64,000 nt of DNA, taken from contig CAZZCN010000007.1 of the NCBI GenBank assembly GCA_964652975.1, positions 1-64,000 on the forward strand, written 5' to 3'. The notes beneath the pieces are model-generated. The model was not told the origin of the DNA. It did no database searches and saw nothing but the letters and a program-made list of their open reading frames with translations. A program made the translations under genes and the position numbers. Source of the DNA: CAZZCN01 sp964652975 (lineage in GTDB: Bacteria > Bacillota > Clostridia > Saccharofermentanales > UBA5734). Below, one piece after another: positions 18,754 through 27,392 of this stretch; the first letter of the stretch is position 1, and every line of letters starts with the position of its first letter.

Positions 18754-19692
18754 TTAGATTTTGTAATATTCGCTATATAGCTTGTCGATCTCGTGTCTGT
18801 AAGGCATCACTTTGGAACTTCCCTTTCGTGTAACAGAAATCGAGGCTACGCAATTTGCAAATTTAATTGCTTTAATGATATCCATACCCTCTGAAATACC
18901 GACTGCCAGGCCACCATTGAAAGCATCTCCTGCACCTGTTGTGTCTACCGCTTTTAAATTGGTGGTTTCAACAACGACTTCGGTATCTTTGTTTTTAAGT
19001 AATGCACCGCTTTTGCCCATGGTGATTATAATATTTTTGGCACCTGTTTTAAGCAATATTTCAGCCGCTTCCCTGGCATTGTCAACATTTTTTACAGATA
19101 CACCTGAAAAATATTCCGCCTCGGTTTCATTTGGTGTGATATAGTCAACATCTTTAAAAAGTCCGTCCGGGACTTTTTGTAATGGTGCGGGATTCAGAAT
19201 AATTGTCTTGTTGTTTTCTTTTGCCAGAGAAATCGCCTCTTCAACCGCCTCAATACTGCTTTCAAGTTGTAAAAGAACCATGTCGCAGGAAGAAAATTCA
19301 TCCCTTGCTTTATATACTTCATCCTTTGTTAAATGAGCATTTGCACCTTTGACGACAATTATACGGTTTTCACCGCTCTGCTCATTTATCTCGATAATCG
19401 CAGAACCGGTTTCATTCTCATCTGTAACATATACATAATCGGTTGTCATTTGCTCGTTTTTGTAATGATCGTATAATACGGAACTTAAAAAATCGTTTCC
19501 TATTTTTGTAATCATCACAACATCACCACCGGCTCTTTTTGAAGCAGTTGCCTGATTTGAACCTTTTCCGCCGGGGCCGAATTTTATATGCTTTCCCAGT
19601 ACTGATTCCCCGTCGGTCGGGAAGCGTGGTATGAATGCGGCAATATCAGCAATAAAGCTACCTACCACCACTATTTTGGGTTTTTTATTCAT
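18754..19692 (-). CDS. rbsK: Ribokinase
   Basis: The 312-residue PfkB-family kinase phosphorylates ribose (or deoxyribose) with ATP. Visible motifs are the N-terminal VVGSFIADIAAFIPRFPTDGE, substrate-loop FGPGGKGSNQATASKRAG and the C-terminal anion hole/catalytic base DTTGAGDAFNGGLAVG. Length is typical of RbsK (about 300). It lies 44 bp downstream of the interrupted deoC, an order seen in nucleoside/deoxyribose catabolic operons, where the kinase product feeds DeoC. Ribosome site GGAGA. Other PfkB kinases share these motifs, but GGKGSNQA and overall similarity favour ribokinase. Confidence 0.88.
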   Translation of the reverse strand: MNKKPKIVVVGSFIADIAAFIPRFPTDGESVLGKHIKFGPGGKGSNQATASKRAGGDVVMITKIGNDFLSSVLYDHYKNEQMTTDYVYVTDENETGSAIIEINEQSGENRIIVVKGANAHLTKDEVYKARDEFSSCDMVLLQLESSIEAVEEAISLAKENNKTIILNPAPLQKVPDGLFKDVDYITPNETEAEYFSGVSVKNVDNAREAAEILLKTGAKNIIITMGKSGALLKNKDTEVVVETTNLKAVDTTGAGDAFNGGLAVGISEGMDIIKAIKFANCVASISVTRKGSSKVMPYRHEIDKLYSEYYKI

Positions 19693-19736
19693 CAGGATTC
19701 TCCATTTAGATAAAAATTAATTACACCTTTTATTTA

Positions 19737-20408
19737 TCAGTAATCGTTGCCTTCTGCTTTTTGTCCGGCAATAATTGCAGCGCCGGCTGATGTTCCCAGT
19801 CTTTCTGCACCTGCATCGATTAAAGCCTTTGCTGTTTCAAAGCTTCTAATTCCTGAAGAAGCTTTCAATTTAACATTGGAAGCAATATTTGCCTTCATGA
19901 TTTTTAAATCTTCGACAGTTGCAACACCGTCATTAAATCCTGTACAGGTTTTTACAAAATCAGCACCGGCATCGCTGGCCAGACGGGAAGCAATAGCTTT
20001 TTCCTCATCAGTCAGGTAGAATGTCTCAATTATCACCTTGACAATTCTGCCTTTTGCCTCTTTTACCACAGCCTAGATATCTTTTTTTACATAGTCGTAT
20101 TTCTTGTCTTTTAAAGCACCAATGTTGATAACCATATCAAATTCATCACAACCGAGTTCATATGCTTCTTTTGTTTCCAAGGCCTTAATGGTGGTGGTGT
20201 TGGCACCCAAAGGAAAGCCAATTACTGTGCAAACTTTAATATAAGTGTCTTTAAGCTGCTCTTTTGCTATTGAAATGTTGCAGGGATTTATGCAAACTGA
20301 CATGAAATTGTTTTCTTTGGCTTCGTTGCATAACTTAACAATGTCTTTTTCCTGTGCGAATGGTTTCAGGATAGTATGGTCCATAAATTTTGATAGATTT
20401 GGTATCAT
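19737..20408 (-). pseudogene. deoC: Deoxyribose-phosphate aldolase interrupted by an in-frame TAG
   Basis: The two halves are in one frame and together make a normal-length DeoC of about 223 residues. The first half (20408-20073) has MDHTILKPFAQEKDI, VCINPCNI, VIGFPLGA and DEFDMVINIGALK, and ends KKDI-stop. The second half resumes AVVKEAKGRIVKVIIE and carries the Schiff-base lysine motif FVKTCTGF and KASSGIRS. The only defect is TAG at 20073-20075, where relatives usually have Arg or Lys; a single base change would explain it. A GTG at 20069 could restart translation but lacks a ribosome site. A recent nonsense mutation, a sequencing error and readthrough are all possible. The substrate would be 2-deoxyribose-5-phosphate, next to ribokinase. 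Confidence 0.85.
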
Positions 20409-20452
20409 TATTCTATTCTCCGTTTTTAATTATAATTTAGGAATTTTCAAAA

Positions 20453-20486
20453 GAAATCGGTTACAAAGTGACTTATAACCGATTTC
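20453..20486 (-). terminator. Hairpin terminator after the dockerin gene
   Basis: GAAATCGGTT (20453-20462) pairs perfectly with AACCGATTTC (20477-20486). On the minus strand the stem is followed by CTTTTG, so the U-run is short. It lies 17 bp beyond the stop of the dockerin-protein gene and separates it from deoC. Confidence 0.6.
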
Positions 20487-20502
20487 ATCCGAATTTAATT
20501 TA

Positions 20503-22704
20503 TTAATTTTGAACTATTGCCGAAATATTCAAAATATGTTTCTTGACTGTTAATAAATCAGTAATTGAAACTGTCGAATTTTTATTCACATTAGCCGCTA
20601 CAAGTTGTATATTGCTCAAAGTATCTATTTTCAATAAATAACTTTTTATTTTAGCTAAATCCAATACAGTAATATCGGCATCTCCATCTATATCACCTAA
20701 AACCACTACAGTATAAACATCAAAGAGTGTTCCACCATAATAGCCTTTGAGCATACAACCCGTACCTACGAAGTTTGAATTGTTGGTAATTATACTGTCA
20801 TTCTTGTCAAACAATGTAATTGTTGTGTTTGATGTCGTAATTTGTCCAAGGAAACTTCCTGCTGTTGTCTTGGTTGCAACCTTTGTTAAAACACTGTTTT
20901 CTGTTAAATTGTAATAAGATAAATCAATGCTGACATTACTGTTAAAGGTATAAGGAATATACGCAATATCCGGAGCTGCATCGCTCGATGAATCAGCAAA
21001 TATTCCGTCTCCGTTTTCGTCAACAAGCAAGTTGCCTATAGTATTGTCGGTATCAACAGTATAAACATTTTCTACAAAACGAATCACACCTGTTGTTTTT
21101 AATTTGCTGTCTGAAAGACCAAAGCTTGGGCCGTTAAAAGCAAATATATACTGAGTTGCATAGGTTTTTCCGTCAGTGCCTGTAAAACCGTTGACCGGTG
21201 CCAGCCAATGTCCGCCCATTTCTTTTTGGAAACTGTTAGGATCTGCAGGATTTGGATATGGTACATCGCAAGCAAAGGTTGACCATTCAAGCGGATTTAT
21301 TTCAGCCTGTCTAACCGGTCTGTTAAAAGTAACCAGGAGTTTATTTTGCTTGCCGTCTACAATTCCTTTTGCATTAAAGAGTGTAGGTTTGAATGTGTAA
21401 GGAATATAAGCGATATCATGGCCAGAAGATACCGTATAATTTGATACAAGCGGATTACCAAAAGTATCATCAATATATTTTACATCATTGTTTGTATCTA
21501 CTCCATAAGCAAATTCAGTAAAACGCACTCCGCCGCTGACGGGTAATTTACTGTTTGTAAGACCGAAGCTACCGCCTATACCATCAAACTGGAATACCCA
21601 TTTTGTTGCATATGTCCTGCCATCCAAAGAGGTTAGCGGATTAACAGCTGCCATATTGATGTTATGGTTCGCCATTGTCATTTCACTTTGAAAAGAACCT
21701 GTACCAACCGGGTCGTAAGAACTGCAGCCAAAGGTTGACCATTCATAAGGATTCATTCCGAGTGCATATTTAACCGGTCTTGTAAACGTAACCTCAACCT
21801 TGTTAAAGTTTCCGTCATTAACTAATTTTGCACCTGCTAATTCAGGCAACGCATAGTTATCGTATACTAAAAAATAATCAAGTTCATTAAATGTTCCTGT
21901 TGTTGCATTGTTTACAACTTTTATGGTATGAGTTGCCGCAGGCAAATTTTTAATTTCGTAGTATTTGGTTCTTCCATACGTTCCATAACATTCTACTGTT
22001 GATGCCAGAGTACCATCCATATACACCAATGCTTGCGCTCTGTCTAACTTCATTAAGCCGTACCATTCAATACCTGTCCCAAAAAAAGTGTATTCAAAAT
22101 ATTCGCCAGGAGCTTCATTGTAATAAGCCGTTGACGAGTCCCAAGCGGGATCTGATAGCGGTAATGTAGCAGAAGAATAGGTTATTCCCGGTGCATTGCA
22201 ATCGACCTTGGTGACTACAGGCAACGTAATGTCTTTATAAATAACAAAATAATCAAGATCGTTATATACCCCTCCTGTTGCGTTGTTTACCACTTTTATG
22301 GTATGTACTCCCGAAGAAAGATTTTTAATTTCGTAGTATTTGGTTCTTCCGTATGGTCCGTTACATACTACTGTTGATGCATAAGCACCGTCAATGTAAA
22401 CCAAGGCTTGAGCTCTGTCTAGATTCATTAATCCATACCATTCAATACCTGTTCCAAAAAACGTGTATTCAAAATATGCTCCTGGAGCCTCGTTATAATA
22501 AGCGGTTGATGAGTCCCATGCGGGGTCTGATAATGGATTTGTGCTGCTGTAAATTATTCCGGGGTCAGTGCAATCTACTTTTACAGTTGTTTCCTGTGCC
22601 GAAACAGTTACCCCCATAAACGGAATGGCCGACAAAAGTAGAAAGGTTGCAACTAAAAGTGAAACTAACTTCTTTGACTTTTTAGATAAATACATCTTTT
22701 TCAT
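20503..22704 (-). CDS. Secreted dockerin protein with paired WYG domains and repeat modules
   Basis: The 733-residue protein has a signal peptide (KKSKKLVSLLVATFLLLSAIP, cut after a VSA-type site). Two near-identical beta-sandwich-like domains follow, with GTGIEWYG...RAQALVYIDG near residues 85 and 206. Two repeat-type modules come next (NPYEWSTFGC about 320, NPLEWSTFAC about 471), each closing with RF.E....DT.N and an IAYIPYTF stretch. A linker domain precedes a type I dockerin from about residue 670. Its first loop, DIDGDADITVLD, fits the calcium pattern; the second, NVNKNSTVSITD, has Asn at the first ligand. The dockerin should attach the protein to a cohesin scaffold. No catalytic motif is seen, so it is probably a glycan-binding component. 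A weaker version of the shared promoter block lies at 22814-22824. Confidence 0.85.
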   Translation of the reverse strand: MKKMYLSKKSKKLVSLLVATFLLLSAIPFMGVTVSAQETTVKVDCTDPGIIYSSTNPLSDPAWDSSTAYYNEAPGAYFEYTFFGTGIEWYGLMNLDRAQALVYIDGAYASTVVCNGPYGRTKYYEIKNLSSGVHTIKVVNNATGGVYNDLDYFVIYKDITLPVVTKVDCNAPGITYSSATLPLSDPAWDSSTAYYNEAPGEYFEYTFFGTGIEWYGLMKLDRAQALVYMDGTLASTVECYGTYGRTKYYEIKNLPAATHTIKVVNNATTGTFNELDYFLVYDNYALPELAGAKLVNDGNFNKVEVTFTRPVKYALGMNPYEWSTFGCSSYDPVGTGSFQSEMTMANHNINMAAVNPLTSLDGRTYATKWVFQFDGIGGSFGLTNSKLPVSGGVRFTEFAYGVDTNNDVKYIDDTFGNPLVSNYTVSSGHDIAYIPYTFKPTLFNAKGIVDGKQNKLLVTFNRPVRQAEINPLEWSTFACDVPYPNPADPNSFQKEMGGHWLAPVNGFTGTDGKTYATQYIFAFNGPSFGLSDSKLKTTGVIRFVENVYTVDTDNTIGNLLVDENGDGIFADSSSDAAPDIAYIPYTFNSNVSIDLSYYNLTENSVLTKVATKTTAGSFLGQITTSNTTITLFDKNDSIITNNSNFVGTGCMLKGYYGGTLFDVYTVVVLGDIDGDADITVLDLAKIKSYLLKIDTLSNIQLVAANVNKNSTVSITDLLTVKKHILNISAIVQN

Positions 22705-22813
22705 AATCTCTTCTCCTTAATAATTTTTTTATGTTCAATATGAACACATTTAATAAAGACAACAAATATTATTATGACATTTTCAATATAAAAGTAACAT
22801 CGCATGAGCTAAA

Positions 22814-22824
22814 AATCAATATAA
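22814..22824 (-). promoter_or_regulatory. TTATATTG block upstream of the dockerin gene
   Basis: TTATATTGATT on the minus strand resembles the -35 block of three other promoters in this locus. It is followed 11 nt later by ATGCGATG, which also occurs at the same distance in the 13222-13295 promoter. The -10 (TACTTT after 17 bp) is poor and the upstream TATAA block is one base out of register, so this is a weak match. Confidence 0.3.
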
Positions 22825-22903
22825 GAATTTAACACCGGACACCAATATGTATATGGATTATTATATAGTGTCAAGTTTTTGTTTTGTAATGTATTCGGGA
22901 GGT

Positions 22904-23440
22904 TTATCGGGACTTGCCAAACATATTTTTATAAGAAATCTGACTTTTGATTATGACTTTTAATGCTTCTTCTCTACCCTCGATTTCTTTGACTACAGTT
23001 TTTTTGTGCTCAAGTTCCTTGTAGACTGCATAAAAATGCCTGATCTCCGAGAAAAGATGATTTGGCAGTTCACTAATGTCCGTATAGCCGTTATAATAAG
23101 GGTCATTTTTACATATAGCTACTATTTTCTCATCCACTTTACCAGAATCCATCATTTTCAGGATACCTATTGGTTTACATTCAACGAGTGTCAATGGTGC
23201 TATACTTTCCGTACAAAGCACCAGGACATCAAGAGGGTCCTCGTCATCGGCATATGTTCTCGGAATAAATCCATAATTGGCAGGGTAATGAGTGGATGTA
23301 AAAAGGACCCTGTCCAATATTAACAATCCTGTTTCCTTATCGAGTTCATACTTGTTTTTCCCGCCTTTTGAAATTTCAATAACTGCAACAAATTTCTCCG
23401 GAGTAATTCTTTTCTCGCTGATATCATGCCATATGTTCAT
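22904..23440 (-). CDS. ppa: Inorganic pyrophosphatase, family I
   Basis: The 178-residue cytosolic enzyme hydrolyses pyrophosphate to phosphate. It has the family I active-site layout: EISKGGKNKYELDKETG, HYPANYGFIPRTYADDEDPLDVLVL with the Asp cluster that binds Mg2+, and KPIGILKMMDSGKVDEKIVAI. Length matches the family (170-180). It has its own upstream gap of 175 bp and is unrelated in function to the sugar genes on both sides. The ribosome site is AAAGGGG in front of ATG at 23440. Confidence 0.93.
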   Translation of the reverse strand: MNIWHDISEKRITPEKFVAVIEISKGGKNKYELDKETGLLILDRVLFTSTHYPANYGFIPRTYADDEDPLDVLVLCTESIAPLTLVECKPIGILKMMDSGKVDEKIVAICKNDPYYNGYTDISELPNHLFSEIRHFYAVYKELEHKKTVVKEIEGREEALKVIIKSQISYKNMFGKSR

Positions 23441-23615
23441 TAATAAATTCCCCTTTCCATAAGGTAATGCCTATATAAATGTTTACTGTTTATCATTAAT
23501 AAGCACAACAAAACAATCTCCTTAAAGCTTGATAAAAAACAGATTCGTCCGGCCTCAACTATCAAGTGAAATCAATATTAAGGTTAATTTGGAATTTTAC
23601 TTTTTGATTTCTGGT

Positions 23616-24674
23616 TTAAATCAAATCCTGATTTATATGAACAAGTGATTTGACTCTTTCATTAAAAGATTTTGCTTCCATTATTGCGTTTGAGGCCTCA
23701 TCAAATGTAAAGACATTTGTAATAAGCGGACTCAGATCAATATTTTTGTTTGAGATCATATTTGCGGTTTCTTCTATCAGTCCAAACTCGCCCATAACTC
23801 CTGTTAAAGACAGCTCTTTAAAGACAAGAGGATCAATGTTCAGAGGCAGGCTGTCTGTTTCATAAAATCCGATTAATGCTATTGTCCCTTTTCTTGCAGC
23901 AATTTTTATGCAATGATTTATGGTCTCCTGCGCACCTGATGTTTCCAAAACAAGATCTGCTCCGATATTATTGGTCGCCTTGTCGAAACTGGTGTATAAA
24001 TCTTCTCTATTTATGTTTATACACACATCAGCTCCAAGTTTTTTTGCAATTTGCAGTTTGTCATCTCTTCTCCCGATCATAATAACCTTGGAAGCTCCGA
24101 AAGCCTTTGCAAAAGGAATAGCAGCCAGTCCAATCGGACCGGTTCCTATTATCGCTATTGTTTTTTCGGGAGTGATGCTTATTTTTTTGAGTCCTGCAAG
24201 GGCTGTTGAAGCTGGCTCAATCAGAGCCGCCTGCTTCAAGGTTACATTGTCTGCCAGCTTATGTAAATGTCTTTCAGGGAAAACAATATACTCGGCAAAA
24301 GCTCCGTCAAAAGCGTTTATTGTTCCTAAGGATTTGATGTTCGAGCATTTATCCCAATCTCCTCTTATACAACCCTCGCATATGCCACAGACTACTCCGC
24401 TATCTGAAATTACTCTGTCACCATTTTTAAAGAGTGTTACATTGTCACCTTTTTTTTCTACAACCCCAGACCATTCATGACCTATTCTAACAGGATATTC
24501 AACCAGTCCTTCACGTACAAAGCTTGTATCACCGGTATAAAATGATATGTCTGTTCCGCAAATGCCGGCATAGGCGACCTTTACCAGCACATCATTTTTT
24601 GATAGCTCAGGAATTTCCAATTGTCTGTACGATATTTTACCCGGCCCATCTATAGTTAAAACTTTCATATTCAT
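23616..24674 (-). CDS. Zinc-dependent alcohol/polyol dehydrogenase (MDR family)
   Basis: The 352-residue protein is a medium-chain dehydrogenase. The catalytic zinc region reads YAGICGTDISFYTGDT and RIGHEWSGVVEKKG. Structural zinc cysteines are in GVVCGICEGCIRGDWDKC, and the Rossmann motif is IAIIGTGPIGLAAIPFAKAFG. It resembles sorbitol or threonine dehydrogenase-type enzymes; the exact sugar alcohol is not readable. Its ATG overlaps the TAA of the DUF4432 gene, so the two are translationally coupled. It is the last gene of the cluster that begins near 35310. Oxidation of a sugar or polyol released by the GH36 enzymes is an inference. Confidence 0.88.
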   Translation of the reverse strand: MNMKVLTIDGPGKISYRQLEIPELSKNDVLVKVAYAGICGTDISFYTGDTSFVREGLVEYPVRIGHEWSGVVEKKGDNVTLFKNGDRVISDSGVVCGICEGCIRGDWDKCSNIKSLGTINAFDGAFAEYIVFPERHLHKLADNVTLKQAALIEPASTALAGLKKISITPEKTIAIIGTGPIGLAAIPFAKAFGASKVIMIGRRDDKLQIAKKLGADVCININREDLYTSFDKATNNIGADLVLETSGAQETINHCIKIAARKGTIALIGFYETDSLPLNIDPLVFKELSLTGVMGEFGLIEETANMISNKNIDLSPLITNVFTFDEASNAIMEAKSFNERVKSLVHINQDLI

Positions 24675-25756
24675 TATTTTGATCCCCTTTTACAATTATT
24701 GTATCTTTTAATAAAATTGAGCAAATCGTTTTCTCCGTCTAAAACGGTAAGCTTCACACTGATTTTTTTCGTTTCGAATGGTGAAATCTTCTGCAGGGAA
24801 TTATTTTTTATTTCATAACCTCTTCCCTGGCCAAAGCAGTTTGCAGGCTGAATTCCCAAAGCATAATCGCCGGAAACCATCGATTTCCATTCAATGACAA
24901 AAGGAAGGTCATTAACGTCAAATTCCATATAATAGCCCAACTTTAATTTTTCATTGTACACACCAGTCAAAACTTTTCCGTTTTCATCTGCTTTTAGCTT
25001 ATGGACAAATACATTTTCGATACCATCATCAAGAGGCTCTGTTATCTGATCCCAGACACCGATATTTTCCTTTGCGTTCTCGTTCATTGGCAGCACTTCA
25101 TCGGATGGTATGAAAACCAAAGTATCCTTGTCTAGTATGGGGAATCCACAATTTATATGGTACATAATCATAAATGGATTTTCTTTGAAGCCTAGGTTTT
25201 CAATTGTATCATCAATCGAAATGGTTTTTGTGCCGAAAATGGTTTTTACATTTCTTCCAAATGAAAGGTTTTCCCTATAAACCCCTCCATCTTTCATTTC
25301 TCCGCTGACTTCCAATAAATAATCATCATTATCCCATTTTTCTGTAATTGCAAGGTTTTCAGCAGGCAGAAAACGCAATCTGCCATGAAAATAATCTATG
25401 CCGGTTTCATCCTCAAATTGAGCACCTACATTGGTAAGCCCACATGTATACATCATCCCTCCGGTTATGCTTCTCAAAAAATTCATCCCTGCAGGATCGG
25501 CCATTTTTGCATCCACAGGTCCTGTCTTTGATAGAAAATTCAGTGGAATTCCCTTATATTTGATTGTTAAAATATCAAGTGCACGGTTTTGCATCAAATC
25601 GAATTCAAGCTCTCCATTTTTTACATTCAAGGTTTTAATTCCATCAGCCTTCCCAAGTATAATGGCAGAAGATGTGATACCTGCTATAGACTTTAGTGAG
25701 CCTGTTTTTCTGAGCAGCTCTAATTTTGTGTAGTTTTTGTTCAAATAATCAGCCAT
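24674..25756 (-). CDS. DUF4432 aldose-1-epimerase-like protein
   Basis: The 360-residue protein resembles the DUF4432 branch of the galactose mutarotase-like superfamily. Visible are VKNGELEFDLMQNRALDILTIKYKG, a GMNFLRSITGGMMYTCGLTNVG core, YHINCGFPIL and an aromatic C-terminal half (ALGIQPANCFGQGRGYEIKN). Such proteins are common in sugar operons and probably interconvert anomers or bind a sugar; the substrate is unknown. The start overlaps the end of yesN by 8 nt and its own stop overlaps the next ATG, so it is embedded in the regulator-dehydrogenase run. Confidence 0.78.
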   Translation of the reverse strand: MADYLNKNYTKLELLRKTGSLKSIAGITSSAIILGKADGIKTLNVKNGELEFDLMQNRALDILTIKYKGIPLNFLSKTGPVDAKMADPAGMNFLRSITGGMMYTCGLTNVGAQFEDETGIDYFHGRLRFLPAENLAITEKWDNDDYLLEVSGEMKDGGVYRENLSFGRNVKTIFGTKTISIDDTIENLGFKENPFMIMYHINCGFPILDKDTLVFIPSDEVLPMNENAKENIGVWDQITEPLDDGIENVFVHKLKADENGKVLTGVYNEKLKLGYYMEFDVNDLPFVIEWKSMVSGDYALGIQPANCFGQGRGYEIKNNSLQKISPFETKKISVKLTVLDGENDLLNFIKRYNNCKRGSK

Positions 25757-27392
25757 TTTTGCCTTCTCCTTCTAATGCTTTTTTGTCCGAAAAATACTTA
25801 TTTCTATATTCACTTGGTGATATAGCCTCATAGTTTTTAAAAGTCAGTCCGAAATACGATAGAGAACGAAATCCGACTTTTTCACTGATTTCAGATATTT
25901 TCATATATGAATTTGACAACAGGTTTTTTGCCTCTTCAATTCTTCTGAAAATTATATAGTCAACAATGCTGAATCCCGTTTCCTTTTTAAAAATTGTAGA
26001 TGCATACCCATTCGAAACGTCAATCCCTTCTAAAATCTCTGAAACAGGCAGATCTCTTCCAAAATTATTTTCTATGAATGTTTTTATTTTTGTAACTATC
26101 TTTTTGTTATTATCGGTTTTTAATTCCAAAATCGCTTCCGCTATTAATAAAGAGATGTTTTGCATCCACTGTTTTATGTCCAAAATGGTTTCAAACCTCA
26201 AGAGCTTCGCAATTGGATTGATATCCTCGCCAAAAAAACTTTTTTGTTCAATATTGTTCTGCCACATGATTCTTTGAATTTCATTGATAATATCAATGCA
26301 GATGTTTTGGATATAATCGTTGTCATGGATATACATTGTCATTTTCTCAAATATATCATTGATGTCTTGCGTTATTTTATCTGCAAATCCAAGTCTGATG
26401 TCGTTTAACAGTATTTCTGTAAAGATGTTCACAGAATCAATGGGTTTTTTTGAGGAGTTGTCAATATCTTTGTAAAATATAATATGTTCGTTGCCGACAT
26501 AAATTTCATGGGCTATAGCGTCTTTAGTCTCTCTGAATGCAGTCTTTGTGTCGCTTAGATTATTATATAAGTTACTAACGCCTATTATTGTTTCCAATCC
26601 AATATTACCGAAAACATTTTCTCTGATCTCTTCAATGACCTTGATAATTTCTTCGAGGTTCTGATTGCTTTTTACTGCAATCAATATCGTATAAATCCCC
26701 TCTGTTGAAGTAAAGGCAGACAAGGCATCAGTGCCAAAGACATCCCTGACCTCTTTTTCGAGAAATTCACGCAAGGATTGTTTTATTATTTCTTCATCCG
26801 CTTCCGATTTTCCTACAAAAACAGTCTTTATGCTGATACAAATATAGGATTTATCAATACCCCAGGCTAAATCAAGGAAATCAAGTCTTTTACCGATTTT
26901 ATCATTGTCAATCATACGTCCGTTTATCAGGTCTAATATCAATTCCTCTCTTAAGACAGGCAGATATTGTTCAAGCTTGTGTTTTGTGATTTTAGCAATT
27001 TCCCTTTGATTTTTATTTTCCCTTATCTGTTTTACAATTGTCTCAATTTCCTTTTGTACATCGTCGATATAATATGGTTTTAGTATGAAACTCAGGACTT
27101 TATTTTCAATAGCTGCTTTCGCATATTCAAAATAATCATAACTTGTAATAAATATGATTCCGATATCCAGTTGCAGCCTGTTGATTTCTTCTGACAGGAC
27201 CACACCGTCCATAACAGGCATTTGTATGTCGGAAATAATCAAATCACAATCATTTGACGATACAAAATCAACTGCCTCCTTGCCGTTTTTAAAAGTCCCG
27301 ACTACGGTTGCGTTCATTTTTTCCCAGTCTATCGTTTTTTTAATGCCCTCACGCTCATAATAATCATCATCTACAATAATTACTTTAATCAT
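25749..27392 (-). CDS. yesN: YesN-type response regulator with AraC DNA-binding domain
   Basis: An N-terminal receiver domain (MIKVIIVDDDYYEREGIKKT, phospho-acceptor Asp in LIISDIQMPVMDG near residue 56, FILKPYY) is joined through a long middle region to a C-terminal AraC pair of helix-turn-helices. These contain LEGIDVSNGYASTIFKK, then MKISEISEKVGFRSLSYFG and SPSEYRNKY. I chose ATG at 27392, which follows GGAGAG and overlaps the stop of yesM; an upstream in-frame GTG is less likely. It should respond to YesM and activate sugar genes. The three promoters of fixed geometry at 13222, 35448 and 37943 are its most likely targets, by inference. Confidence 0.88.
   Translation of the reverse strand: MIKVIIVDDDYYEREGIKKTIDWEKMNATVVGTFKNGKEAVDFVSSNDCDLIISDIQMPVMDGVVLSEEINRLQLDIGIIFITSYDYFEYAKAAIENKVLSFILKPYYIDDVQKEIETIVKQIRENKNQREIAKITKHKLEQYLPVLREELILDLINGRMIDNDKIGKRLDFLDLAWGIDKSYICISIKTVFVGKSEADEEIIKQSLREFLEKEVRDVFGTDALSAFTSTEGIYTILIAVKSNQNLEEIIKVIEEIRENVFGNIGLETIIGVSNLYNNLSDTKTAFRETKDAIAHEIYVGNEHIIFYKDIDNSSKKPIDSVNIFTEILLNDIRLGFADKITQDINDIFEKMTMYIHDNDYIQNICIDIINEIQRIMWQNNIEQKSFFGEDINPIAKLLRFETILDIKQWMQNISLLIAEAILELKTDNNKKIVTKIKTFIENNFGRDLPVSEILEGIDVSNGYASTIFKKETGFSIVDYIIFRRIEEAKNLLSNSYMKISEISEKVGFRSLSYFGLTFKNYEAISPSEYRNKYFSDKKALEGEGKNG

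Noticed and set aside
20073..20075. Pyrrolysine-type readthrough at the deoC TAG
   Set aside because: No pyl genes are in the window, the residue is not a methyltransferase active site, and TAG is an ordinary stop in several genes here.
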